From the NCBI GenBank assembly GCA_020717935.1, contig DYDK01000109.1:1-6021 (forward strand): a DNA stretch of 6,021 nucleotides. Reading direction: 5' to 3'. This DNA comes from Desulfocapsa sp. (GTDB lineage: Bacteria; Desulfobacterota; Desulfobulbia; Desulfobulbales; Desulfocapsaceae). Both the position numbers and the translations under genes were made by a program. A model generated the notes under the pieces. It ran no database searches and had not been told where the DNA came from. It saw nothing but the letters and a program-made list of their open reading frames with translations. Positions 1 to 5,868 of the stretch are shown in pieces. Position 1 is the stretch's first letter, and each line of letters starts with the position of its first letter.

Positions 1-133
1 CTGAGCTATATCGGCTTGAGGAGATCGTCCATAAAAGCTATTCCAGTAAATATCAATTTTGTGGTAGTGTGTCAAGAACGGATCAAGGTTAGCCCTTGAT
101 AATCCCTCCACCTTTTAGACACTTTGCCTGATC
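1..133. other. Unassigned left edge and leader of the cytochrome gene
   Basis: No gene can be called here with confidence. On the plus strand, the frame from position 3 is open to a TAG at 90-92 and would give the last 29 residues of a protein ending SVSRTDQG. The frame from position 1 is open to a TGA at 97-99. On the minus strand, a frame is open from 114 to the window edge, with a possible GTG at 109-111 but no ribosome binding site. All three are short and codon use does not separate them. If the position-3 frame is real, its gene would end 41 bases before the cytochrome start and could share its transcript. I do not recognise any of the three peptides. Confidence 0.3.
82..100. other. Perfect 7-bp inverted repeat (hairpin) upstream of the cytochrome
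   Basis: ATCAAGG at 82-88 and CCTTGAT at 94-100 form a perfect 7-bp stem with a 5-base loop (TTAGC). A run of four T lies 12 bases further on (113-116), too far for a standard intrinsic terminator. The hairpin overlaps the TAG of a possible upstream frame and sits 33 bases before the cytochrome ATG. It could be a weak terminator, a leader structure or an operator. The sequence shows only the symmetry. Confidence 0.4.
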
Positions 134-1681
134 ATGCTTTTTTCCCTTTTATTATACATCGCCTGCATATTTATTTTCGGCGGTTTTTCCGCTCCAATCA
201 TGGCATCCGAATCATCTCAATCAGCCAATATAAAGGCCAGTGACATGATAAATCTTAAAAAAAACGAATGTTATGGCTGTCATGGGGCCTATCAAAAAAA
301 AACCGAAAATGACGATGCCCATGATTTTTCATGTTCAAACTGCCATGGCGGTGACCCTGCCAGCAAGAGTCAACAAGGGGCTCATGCGGGGCTTATTGCC
401 CAGCCAGCCCATCCGAAATCAATGTTACAGACTTGCGGCCCCTGTCATCTTGAGCAAGTGACGGGAGTATCACAATCCGTCCATGCCTCGTTATCAAAAG
501 AAGTCAATCAAGTACGAGCTGCATTTGGTGCTGCATTTGGTGCCAAAAACGAACTTGCCGGACTGACTCACATCCCCATTTATGATACCCCTGAAACCCC
601 ATTGGCTCTGGCAGACGACCTGCTACGGCGGCTCTGTCTGCGTTGCCATCTCTACTCCAGTGGAGACCCCTACCCCCTTGTCGGTCACGGCACCGGATGT
701 GCCGCCTGTCATTTCAATTTCAATGCGGGTGCACCTGCCACCCATTCGTTTCTGGCAACCCCAGACGATAAACAGTGCCTGCAATGTCATTATGGAAACT
801 GGGTCGGCGCCGATTATCATGGTCGCTACGAACACGATTTTAACGAGGAATATCGAACGCCATATATCACCAAAGATCCGATCGTTCGCCCCTATGGCAT
901 TGAATATCATCAGCTTGTTCCCGATATTCATCAACAGAAAGGCCTGATCTGTGTTGATTGCCACACCGGTGCCGAACTGATGGATACTCAAAAAACCGCC
1001 ACCATTCTTTGCCAGGATTGCCATGCCCAGCAACGCCTGGAAACATCCCTGCCAGCCAATGTCTCACAACACGAAGGCAGGTATCTTCTTTTTTCCAAAG
1101 GCACGAAGAGAAAGCATGACATCCCGCTCATGCACCATTCCGCTCATACCATTGCCCCCAACGATGAAATTACCTGTCAGGCCTGCCATGCTCAATGGGC
1201 CTTTAACGATACTGGCACCCACTTGCTTCGCAATGATACCAATGAACATGACGCCTTCTGGAAATTGACGACTCAAGGCAGTTGGGAGGTGGAAAAAATC
1301 TTGACCTATAATCTCAACTCCAACGCCTCAGACGACATACCACCAACCATGCGTGACAAGATCAACGGAGAAGAAAAAAAAGGAATATGGCATCAAGGCT
1401 ATACTATGCGCCGCTGGGAGACGATCCAGCTTGGCCGCGATGAAAAAGGCCGAATAGCCGTCATGCGTCCAGTACTTGACTTGCATCTATCATGGATTGA
1501 TGAAACACGAAAGGTGCGTTTTGATGCTGTACCGGCAATGCCGCCCACAAATGCCCCGAACCCGCCGTCATCATCCGCCCAGGGTTTACGGCCCTACACC
1601 CCGCACACCACTGGATCGGCAGGGATATTTTATCGGCAACGATTACAGAAATTTTACCGCGAGGAAGCGGAAAACAAGTAA
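134..1681 (+). CDS. Periplasmic nine-haem c-type cytochrome
   Basis: This encodes a 515-residue exported multihaem cytochrome c, probably an electron carrier in anaerobic respiration. Nine CXXCH haem sites begin at residues 46, 67, 101, 168, 189, 215, 273, 293 and 348. Many other histidines could be distal ligands, for example H84, H93, H117 and H184. Residues 1-24 are hydrophobic and resemble a signal peptide cleaved after IMA, although the n-region has no lysine or arginine. There is no lipobox at C11 and no other membrane segment. Residues 361-515 carry no haem site and include a Trp/Arg-rich stretch (WHQGYTMRRWE, 419-429), a proline-rich linker (470-480) and PYTPHTT (487-493). The ATG at 134 is the first in frame after a TAG at 116-118, but has no clear ribosome binding site; ATG at 200 would remove the signal peptide. 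The exact partner and family are not recognised. Multihaem proteins of this build occur in metal-, selenium- or sulfur-respiring bacteria. Confidence 0.9.
   Translation: MLFSLLLYIACIFIFGGFSAPIMASESSQSANIKASDMINLKKNECYGCHGAYQKKTENDDAHDFSCSNCHGGDPASKSQQGAHAGLIAQPAHPKSMLQTCGPCHLEQVTGVSQSVHASLSKEVNQVRAAFGAAFGAKNELAGLTHIPIYDTPETPLALADDLLRRLCLRCHLYSSGDPYPLVGHGTGCAACHFNFNAGAPATHSFLATPDDKQCLQCHYGNWVGADYHGRYEHDFNEEYRTPYITKDPIVRPYGIEYHQLVPDIHQQKGLICVDCHTGAELMDTQKTATILCQDCHAQQRLETSLPANVSQHEGRYLLFSKGTKRKHDIPLMHHSAHTIAPNDEITCQACHAQWAFNDTGTHLLRNDTNEHDAFWKLTTQGSWEVEKILTYNLNSNASDDIPPTMRDKINGEEKKGIWHQGYTMRRWETIQLGRDEKGRIAVMRPVLDLHLSWIDETRKVRFDAVPAMPPTNAPNPPSSSAQGLRPYTPHTTGSAGIFYRQRLQKFYREEAENK
518..541 (+). 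repeat. In-frame 12-bp tandem duplication in the cytochrome gene
   Basis: GCTGCATTTGGT occurs twice back to back (518-529 and 530-541), followed by GCC. It is in frame and gives AAFG-AAFG at residues 129-136, in the haem-free spacer between the third and fourth CXXCH motifs. The two copies are identical at the DNA level, which suggests a recent slippage duplication. Confidence 0.85.
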
Positions 1682-1750
1682 AAAGCAAACATTCGTCTCA
1701 TTTTTCCGCAGGGTATACCCCTCGTCCCATTGAAGTGCCCCCCGCAGGAA

Positions 1751-1765
1751 GCGCCTATGGGGCGC
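1751..1765. other. Short GC-rich hairpin in the convergent intergenic region
   Basis: GCGCC (1751-1755) and GGCGC (1761-1765) can pair as a 5-bp GC-only stem around the loop TATGG. No T-run follows on either strand. It stands just left of the longer hairpin at 1777-1799. The intergenic region 1682-1819 also contains the palindrome GGGTATACCC at 1711-1720. I see no small gene in this 138-base stretch. Confidence 0.3.
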
Positions 1766-1776
1766 GGCGCAGGGAA

Positions 1777-1799
1777 GAAGAACTCGACAGAGTATCTTC
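1777..1799 (-). terminator. Candidate terminator hairpin after trpF, possibly bidirectional
   Basis: On the plus strand, GAAGAACTC (1777-1785) pairs with GAGTATCTTC (1790-1799) in nine base pairs, with one bulged A and a GACA loop. On the minus strand it lies 21 bases after the trpF stop and is followed by TTCCCTG, a pyrimidine-rich but not T-rich tail. On the plus strand it lies about 95 bases after the cytochrome stop and is followed by GCTTCTGTTTCC. Its position between two converging genes fits a terminator. The missing clean T-run lowers confidence. Confidence 0.4.
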
Positions 1800-1819
1800 G
1801 CTTCTGTTTCCTGTCCCTG

Positions 1820-2476
1820 TCACCTGGCCCCTTGGTCTGCCAACCGTACCTGTTCCATGAAGGCCCACAGCTTATCAACATCTTTCTGACCTGGAGCCCG
1901 CTCTATTCCTGAATTAACATCAATGGCAAAGGGGCGAACCAAACTGATAGCCTCACGCACATTGTCTGGCCCCAATCCACCGGCCAGAATTAATGGTAAT
2001 TGGAGATGCAGGCGATCAATAATTCCCCAATCAAAGGCTATGCCGGTACCACCACTCATCCCTTTGTTATAGGTGTCGAGCAAAAAACCTTGAACCACCT
2101 CGTGATATGGAGTGAATGCGACCTCCCCAGTTTCCTCACCCACCCTGAAGGCCTTGACTACCTTGCACGGCGCAGTAAAACGAGCCAGTCGTTCGCAGTA
2201 TTTTGGGTCTTCGTTGCCATGCAACTGGGCATAGGAAAGGCCACAGTAGGCAATGATCTCTTCGACCTCCTTTGGATCACGATCGACAAAGACGCCCACA
2301 CAATCGACAAATGGCGGCAGTTCCGAAATTATCTCACGGGCACTTTCTGGAGAGATTGACCGCGGGCTTTCATCGACAAAAATAAATCCCAGGGCATCAA
2401 CTCCGGCCCGCACCCCTTCTTCTGCATCGTAACGATTGGTAATACCACACATCTTCACCCGCGTCCTGGCGGCCAT
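1820..2476 (-). CDS. trpF: Phosphoribosylanthranilate isomerase
   Basis: This cytoplasmic enzyme converts N-(5'-phosphoribosyl)anthranilate to the 1-deoxyribulose form, the third step of the tryptophan branch. From the chosen ATG it has 218 residues, slightly above the usual size of about 200-210. Family motifs are seen in order: VKMCGIT near the start with the catalytic Cys10, GFIFVDESPRSI (30-41), YAQLHGNED (82-90), FLLDTY with the catalytic Asp134, GGTGIAFDW (142-150), LILAGGLGPDNV (162-173) and DVNSGIERAPGQKD (186-199). The last glycine-rich loops bind phosphate in this TIM-barrel fold. The frame is open upstream to GTG 2521, with an ATG at 2494, but ATG 2476 has GGAGGG just before it and places VKMCGIT where homologues have it. 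It is the last gene of the trp block, 91 bases after trpC. trpB and trpA do not follow. Confidence 0.95.
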   Translation of the reverse strand: MAARTRVKMCGITNRYDAEEGVRAGVDALGFIFVDESPRSISPESAREIISELPPFVDCVGVFVDRDPKEVEEIIAYCGLSYAQLHGNEDPKYCERLARFTAPCKVVKAFRVGEETGEVAFTPYHEVVQGFLLDTYNKGMSGGTGIAFDWGIIDRLHLQLPLILAGGLGPDNVREAISLVRPFAIDVNSGIERAPGQKDVDKLWAFMEQVRLADQGAR

Positions 2477-2479
2477 GAT

Positions 2480-2485
2480 CCCTCC
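2480..2485 (-). promoter_or_regulatory. Ribosome binding site that decides the trpF start
   Basis: The minus strand reads GGAGGG, three bases (ATC) before ATG 2476, or four bases counted from GGAGG. Spacing is a little short, but this is the strongest Shine-Dalgarno match near any candidate start. The upstream ATG at 2494 has AGAGGA almost touching it, which is worse spaced. I therefore chose 2476. Confidence 0.55.
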
Positions 2486-2529
2486 ATTTTTCATTTCCTC
2501 TTTCAATGAACCGCAACACACGGGACAAG

Positions 2530-2558
2530 CTCACTGTCTCTTTCGAACTCACTGTCTC
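2530..2558. repeat. Spaced 11-bp direct repeat in the trpC-trpF gap
   Basis: CTCACTGTCTC occurs at 2530-2540 and again at 2548-2558, so the copies start 18 bases apart. Both lie in the 91-base stretch between the trpC stop and the trpF start; on the coding strand they read GAGACAGTGAG. They could be slippage debris or a paired binding site, and nothing in the sequence decides this. Confidence 0.6.
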
Positions 2559-2567
2559 CAATGTATT

Positions 2568-3344
2568 TCAACGACCACGCAGACCACGCAAGGTATTACC
2601 ACCAACACTGCCCCGCATTAACGATTCTCCGATGAGAGCGGCTCGTATCCCCTCGTTCTCAAGACGATGGAGATCATCCCTGGTTTTCAATCCCGATTCG
2701 CCCACCACCGGAATATGGGAAGGAATCAGTTTTTTCAGACGAAAAGTCGTCTCAATATCCATGGAAAAATCCTTGAGATTACGATTATTCACCCCAATGA
2801 GTGTCGCCCCCACCCCCAGCACCATCTCCAACTCCCGCTCATCATGGACTTCAACCAGAGAATCAATGCCATACTCGAAGGCACAGGCCTGATACTCCTG
2901 CAACTGATACCTGTCAAGGATGGAAGCCATGAGCAGAATAGCATCAGCCCCATAAACATGGGCTTCATCAATCTGCACTTCATCAATGATAAACTCTTTG
3001 CGCAACACCGGCAGTCTGACCTCCTCCCGCACCTGGAGGAGATAGAGCAGACTGCCCTGAAAAAACTGTTCATCGGTCAAAACCGAAATTGCCTGGGCCC
3101 CGTTATCCTCATAGCCCCTGGCAATGAGCACGGGATCAAAATCATGACAAATAACCCCCTTAGATGGCGAGGCCTTCTTGACCTCGGCGATAATCGCCAC
3201 CCCCGGATAATCAATAAGGGCTTGACGGAAACCGCGGGGCGAATCAATGGGTGTATGGGAAAACTGTGCGGGAAGATGAATTCCCCTGCTCTTGAGGAGA
3301 CTGACCTCCTCCCGTTTTTTGGCTACAATGGTATCAAGGATCAT
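2568..3344 (-). CDS. trpC: Indole-3-glycerol-phosphate synthase
   Basis: This cytoplasmic TIM-barrel enzyme closes the indole ring, turning carboxyphenylamino-deoxyribulose phosphate into indole-3-glycerol phosphate with loss of CO2 and water. It has 258 residues, normal for a stand-alone TrpC. The N-terminus MILDTIVAKKREEV is typical. The family's active-site stretches are present: IAEVKKASPSKG (52-63, E54 and K56), LTDEQFFQG (89-97), LRKEFIIDEVQ (114-124, catalytic lysine K116), LVEVHDE (163-169, E165), IGVNNRNL (183-190, N186) and VGESGL (214-219, S217). ALIGESLMR (236-244) is the phosphate-binding end. The chosen ATG has no strong ribosome binding site, but the conserved N-terminus supports it. 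The tail NTLRGLRGR follows the last conserved helix and contains a 9-bp tandem repeat. It lies 66 bases after trpD and is separate from trpF, not fused to it as in enteric bacteria. Confidence 0.96.
   Translation of the reverse strand: MILDTIVAKKREEVSLLKSRGIHLPAQFSHTPIDSPRGFRQALIDYPGVAIIAEVKKASPSKGVICHDFDPVLIARGYEDNGAQAISVLTDEQFFQGSLLYLLQVREEVRLPVLRKEFIIDEVQIDEAHVYGADAILLMASILDRYQLQEYQACAFEYGIDSLVEVHDERELEMVLGVGATLIGVNNRNLKDFSMDIETTFRLKKLIPSHIPVVGESGLKTRDDLHRLENEGIRAALIGESLMRGSVGGNTLRGLRGR
2573..2590 (-). repeat. 9-bp tandem repeat at the 3' end of trpC
   Basis: GACCACGCA occurs twice in tandem on the plus strand (2573-2581 and 2582-2590). Read on the coding strand it helps make the LRG-LRG tail of TrpC, two codons before the stop. 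It lies beyond the conserved fold, so it is probably a harmless slippage duplication. Confidence 0.7.
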
Positions 3345-3410
3345 TTGTCTGCAAGAAAATGAAGAATCAAGGAGAGTGTGGACAATGAGGGCCGACAGCA
3401 GGGAGATAAA

Positions 3411-4448
3411 TCATAGCAGAGTGTGACAAAAAGCCACAAGCTGATCCAATTTGGCCAAAGCCTTGCCCGAATCTATGATCTCGGTGGCCATCATGATACC
3501 GACCTGCAGATCAGCAGCGACACCGGCAATCATGAGGGCCGCTCCAGCATTAAGGAGCACCATATCCCGCTTTGCCCCCTTCTCTCCACCGAGAATCGCC
3601 CGCATCTGAGCCGCAGACTCCTGGGGATTCGCTCCGCCTTTGATGTCGGCAAGAGTGGCCCGTGGCAGGCCCAATTGTTCAGGGGTGATGGTATAGGTAC
3701 TGACTTTGCCCTGGTACAGCTCAGAAATACGGGTCGCACCAGTGACAGTCAATTCATCCAAATTGCCCTCGCCGTGTACCACCAAGGCCCGCTTGGAACC
3801 AAGCCGCCCCAGAACTTCTGCCAATGGTTCGGTGAGGGACTCGGCAAAGACCCCCAACACCTGCACATTGGCGCCAGCCGGATTCGTCAGAGGGCCAAGG
3901 ATATTGAAAAGCGTCCGCACCCCAATCTCACGACGCGGGCCAATAGCATATTTCATCGCCCCGTGCAGGGCGGGGGCAAAGAGAAAGCCAATCCCGACCT
4001 CTCGCACGCAACGGCCAATCTGCTCCGGTGTCAGGTTCAACGGTACTCCAGCGGCTTCGAGGACATCGGCGCTGCCGCAATGGCTGGAGACTGAGCGATT
4101 ACCATGCTTGGCTACCGTCACTCCGGCACCAGCAACCACAAAGGCCGACGAAGTGGAGACATTAAACGAGCCAGAACCGTCACCGCCAGTGCCACAGGTA
4201 TCCACCACAATTCCGCCCTGACTCCTGTCAATACCCGTTTCAATAGGGGTCGCTTTTTCCCGCATTACCCGCACCGCTCCGGTAACCTCGGCCACAGTTT
4301 CCCCTTTCATTCGCAAGGCGGTAATAAAAGAAGCGATTTGGGCAGGAGTTGCCACCCCGCCCATAATCTCATTCATCACCGCCACCATTTCATCTTCGCC
4401 CAGATTCTGACGGTCTATGACCTTGGCGATTGCCTGTTTGATGTCCAT
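3411..4448 (-). CDS. trpD: Anthranilate phosphoribosyltransferase
   Basis: This enzyme transfers phosphoribose from PRPP to anthranilate, the second step of the tryptophan branch. The 345-residue length is normal for a stand-alone TrpD with no fused glutaminase domain. Family signatures visible in order are the helical N-terminal domain (1-70), the PRPP loop [17 protein letters not shown] (83-99), [19 protein letters not shown] (114-132), [15 protein letters not shown] (154-168), [19 protein letters not shown] (172-190) with the anthranilate-contacting arginine region, and [15 protein letters not shown] (223-237) with the metal-binding Asp-Glu pair 231-232. The ATG at 4448 gives the typical short N-terminus; only a weak GAGA lies about ten bases upstream. 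It is 151 bases downstream of trpG and 66 bases upstream of trpC. Confidence 0.96.
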   Translation of the reverse strand: MDIKQAIAKVIDRQNLGEDEMVAVMNEIMGGVATPAQIASFITALRMKGETVAEVTGAVRVMREKATPIETGIDRSQGGIVVDTCGTGGDGSGSFNVSTSSAFVVAGAGVTVAKHGNRSVSSHCGSADVLEAAGVPLNLTPEQIGRCVREVGIGFLFAPALHGAMKYAIGPRREIGVRTLFNILGPLTNPAGANVQVLGVFAESLTEPLAEVLGRLGSKRALVVHGEGNLDELTVTGATRISELYQGKVSTYTITPEQLGLPRATLADIKGGANPQESAAQMRAILGGEKGAKRDMVLLNAGAALMIAGVAADLQVGIMMATEIIDSGKALAKLDQLVAFCHTLL

Positions 4449-4470
4449 TATATGAGTATCTCTTATTTTT

Positions 4471-4543
4471 TAAACCACGGATGGACACAGATTGATACAG
4501 TTTTTTCTCTTACACCTAAATCCTGCAATCTGCGGTTATCTTA
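4471..4543. repeat. Imperfect inverted repeat between trpG and trpD
   Basis: The left arm at 4473-4494 reads AACCACGGAT followed by GGACACAGATTG. The right arm at 4526-4538 reads CAATCTGCGGTTA, whose complement is TAACCGCAGATTG. CAGATTG/CAATCTG (4488-4494 and 4526-4532) pairs perfectly, and weaker pairing with wobbles extends outward around a 31-base loop. The wording (accacggatggacacagatt, taaccgcagatt) resembles the degenerate 'ACCACAGAT-ACACAGATT' intergenic repeats that I recall from many environmental genomes. The remaining gap (4544-4599) is AT-rich with no gene I can support. Confidence 0.5.
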
Positions 4544-4599
4544 ATTTTTTATGCATCGTCGCTCCCGTTGCAGGCGATACAATTTCTTTACCTATCATT

Positions 4600-5223
4600 T
4601 CAGCAAGATATACTAATTCCATCGTGAAGATGTGTCTCATAATCAGGGGCCATGAAATTCTTCAACAAGAGAATACCGGCTGGAGTCATAATCGATTCAG
4701 GATGGAACTGCACTCCTTCAATGGCATATTTTTTATGCCGTAACCCCATAAGTTCGCCGCTATCCGTGCGGGCGCTGATCTCTAAACAGTCCGGCAAGCT
4801 TGCCTCTTCCACTAGCAGAGAATGATAGCGCATTCCCTCAAAGGGATTGGGCAAGGCGGCAAACACCCCTTTACCATCATGATGGATAGGCGAGGTTTTG
4901 CCGTGCATCACCCGACTGGCCCGCACCGTTGCCCCACCAAAGGCCTCACCCATGGATTGATGCCCCAGGCAAACCCCGAGGATGGGAATCTTGCCGGCAA
5001 AATAACGAATAGCAGCAATGGAGATCCCTGCCTCAGCAGGCGTACACGGGCCGGGGGAAATCAACAACCGGTCGGGCCGCAGGGCCTCAATGGCCTCAAG
5101 ACTGATCTTATCATTACGGAAGACCTTAATGGCTGCCTTCTCTCCCATTGCCGCTGAGTTACCTGCAATGGTTTGAACAATATTATAGGTAAATGAGTCG
5201 TAATTATCAATAATGACCAGCAT
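4600..5223 (-). CDS. trpG: Anthranilate synthase glutamine amidotransferase subunit (TrpG/PabA type)
   Basis: This is the small subunit that hydrolyses glutamine and passes ammonia to TrpE for anthranilate synthesis from chorismate. It is a class I glutamine amidotransferase of 207 residues, slightly longer than the usual 190-200. It starts MLVIIDNYDSFTYNIVQ, typical of TrpG/PabA. LLISPGPCTPAEAG (53-66) is the oxyanion-hole region, GVCLGHQSMGEAFGG (83-97) holds the nucleophile Cys85, HGKTSPIHHDGKGVF (107-121) is the TrpG/PabA signature, and VQFHPESI (171-178) holds His174 and Glu176 of the triad. The ATG at 5223 has no strong ribosome binding site. TrpG and PabA cannot be told apart by motifs; trpD directly downstream argues for TrpG, perhaps shared with folate synthesis. 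No trpE precedes it: the upstream gene is DUF1566. No Trp-codon-rich leader peptide is visible in the 74 bases before it. Confidence 0.94.
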   Translation of the reverse strand: MLVIIDNYDSFTYNIVQTIAGNSAAMGEKAAIKVFRNDKISLEAIEALRPDRLLISPGPCTPAEAGISIAAIRYFAGKIPILGVCLGHQSMGEAFGGATVRASRVMHGKTSPIHHDGKGVFAALPNPFEGMRYHSLLVEEASLPDCLEISARTDSGELMGLRHKKYAIEGVQFHPESIMTPAGILLLKNFMAPDYETHLHDGISISC

Positions 5224-5297
5224 AATCGTAATTCGTTGGAAAAAGGAATGAAAACAACAGAAACAATGGTGAACAAGAGTCCGTTACAGATGAGCCT

Positions 5298-5756
5298 CTA
5301 TGGTTGCGAGACATACACCCCAGCACGAACACAGCGCACAAAATGAATATTTTTTTTATCACCACAATTATCGTCGCCGTTGGCAAAAAAAACGCTCCAG
5401 GCGTGACGAGTTGGAAATCTGGTGACAGTAGTCGCTGTCCAGTAATACGCTGATTGGCAGGTAAAAGCCGGATCAATGGATGGATGATAGTGGCTGTCAT
5501 CTACCACGGACTTCATCTCGCGGATATTGGGCAAACGCCAGTCTGTCTTGGAATCAAGGGATAAATTTTCACAATAAGCCAAGGCATTCTCCCAGGTGCG
5601 AAGGGTAGCATCATCGCTTTTCTGCCATTGCAGACCTGTTCCCTGATCAACAACCGAATAGCCACTGACCGTATAAGGGCCGACGGCAAAGACAGAAAGA
5701 GGACAGAAAGAAACCAGCAATAACACGACAAAGAGAAGTTTTTTTTCTTGACCCAT
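5298..5756 (-). CDS. Secreted DUF1566 (Lcl C-terminal-like) domain protein
   Basis: The function is unknown. From ATG 5756 it has 152 residues. Residues 1-24 (MGQEKKLLFVVLLL then VSFCPLSVFA) form a clear signal peptide: two lysines, a hydrophobic core and a VFA cleavage site. C18 is not in a lipobox. The rest is one DUF1566 domain: VVDQGTGLQWQK (35-46), TWENALAYC (54-62), DWRLPNIREMKSVVD (72-86), YYWTATT (104-110), AWSVFFANG (119-127) and FVRCVR (139-144). Mature cysteines 62, 100, 131 and 142 could form disulfides outside the cytoplasm. The frame is open to ATG 5816, but that start would put a long charged segment before the signal peptide; ATG 5756 has AGGA six bases upstream. A second DUF1566 gene lies immediately upstream, so the pair looks like a tandem duplication. 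trpG follows after 74 bases on the same strand. Confidence 0.88.
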   Translation of the reverse strand: MGQEKKLLFVVLLLVSFCPLSVFAVGPYTVSGYSVVDQGTGLQWQKSDDATLRTWENALAYCENLSLDSKTDWRLPNIREMKSVVDDSHYHPSIDPAFTCQSAYYWTATTVTRFPTRHAWSVFFANGDDNCGDKKNIHFVRCVRAGVYVSQP

Positions 5757-5762
5757 AACCAT

Positions 5763-5768
5763 TCCTGG
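5763..5768 (-). promoter_or_regulatory. Ribosome binding site that decides the DUF1566 start
   Basis: The minus strand reads CCAGGA, with six bases between AGGA and ATG 5756. The nearer ATG at 5762 would directly abut it. The spacing and the signal peptide that follows favour 5756 as the start. A competing GAAGG six bases before ATG 5816 exists but yields an unusually long n-region. Confidence 0.55.
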
Positions 5769-5868
5769 CCGAACAAAGAGCACCTGACTTCTCTGCAACC
5801 ATTTTTGTTTTTTCATCTCCAGCCTTCGGCAAGTTTATAGTGCGATCCACTGCGCCACCTGCGCCCTT

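Noticed and set aside
16..44. Promoter with TTGAGG and TATTCC separated by 17 bases before the cytochrome
   Set aside because: Both boxes match the consensus poorly (four and three of six), and such matches are expected by chance in this AT content.
134..166. Lipoprotein signal at Cys11 of the cytochrome
   Set aside because: The residues before Cys11 (Y-I-A) do not match a lipobox, and the cysteine sits too early, in the middle of the hydrophobic core.
1657..1670. Terminator at the end of the cytochrome gene (CCGC/GCGG stem)
   Set aside because: Only four base pairs with a six-base loop, inside the coding region, and followed by A-rich rather than T-rich sequence.
1651..1733. Frameshifted extension of the cytochrome into a longer plus-strand frame
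   Set aside because: The alternative frames after PHTT carry no CXXCH and low-complexity peptide, and the original frame ends in a plausible helical tail.
3423..4221. Long plus-strand open frames opposite trpD
   Set aside because: They are antisense shadows of the strongly conserved trpD coding sequence, with no recognisable domain.
5224..5297. Tryptophan attenuator or leader peptide before trpG
   Set aside because: No run of TGG codons, no small frame with a ribosome binding site and no terminator hairpin are visible in these 74 bases.
5207..5500. Minus-strand 97-codon open frame overlapping the DUF1566 gene and trpG start
   Set aside because: It overlaps two well-supported genes in another frame and has no family motif or ribosome binding site.
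5820..5868. tRNA-like wording on the minus strand (GGTGGCGCAGTGGATCGCAC resembles a D-arm)
   Set aside because: No matching acceptor arm, no anticodon stem and no GTTCGA-type T-loop follow. The stretch is better explained as the gap between two DUF1566 genes.
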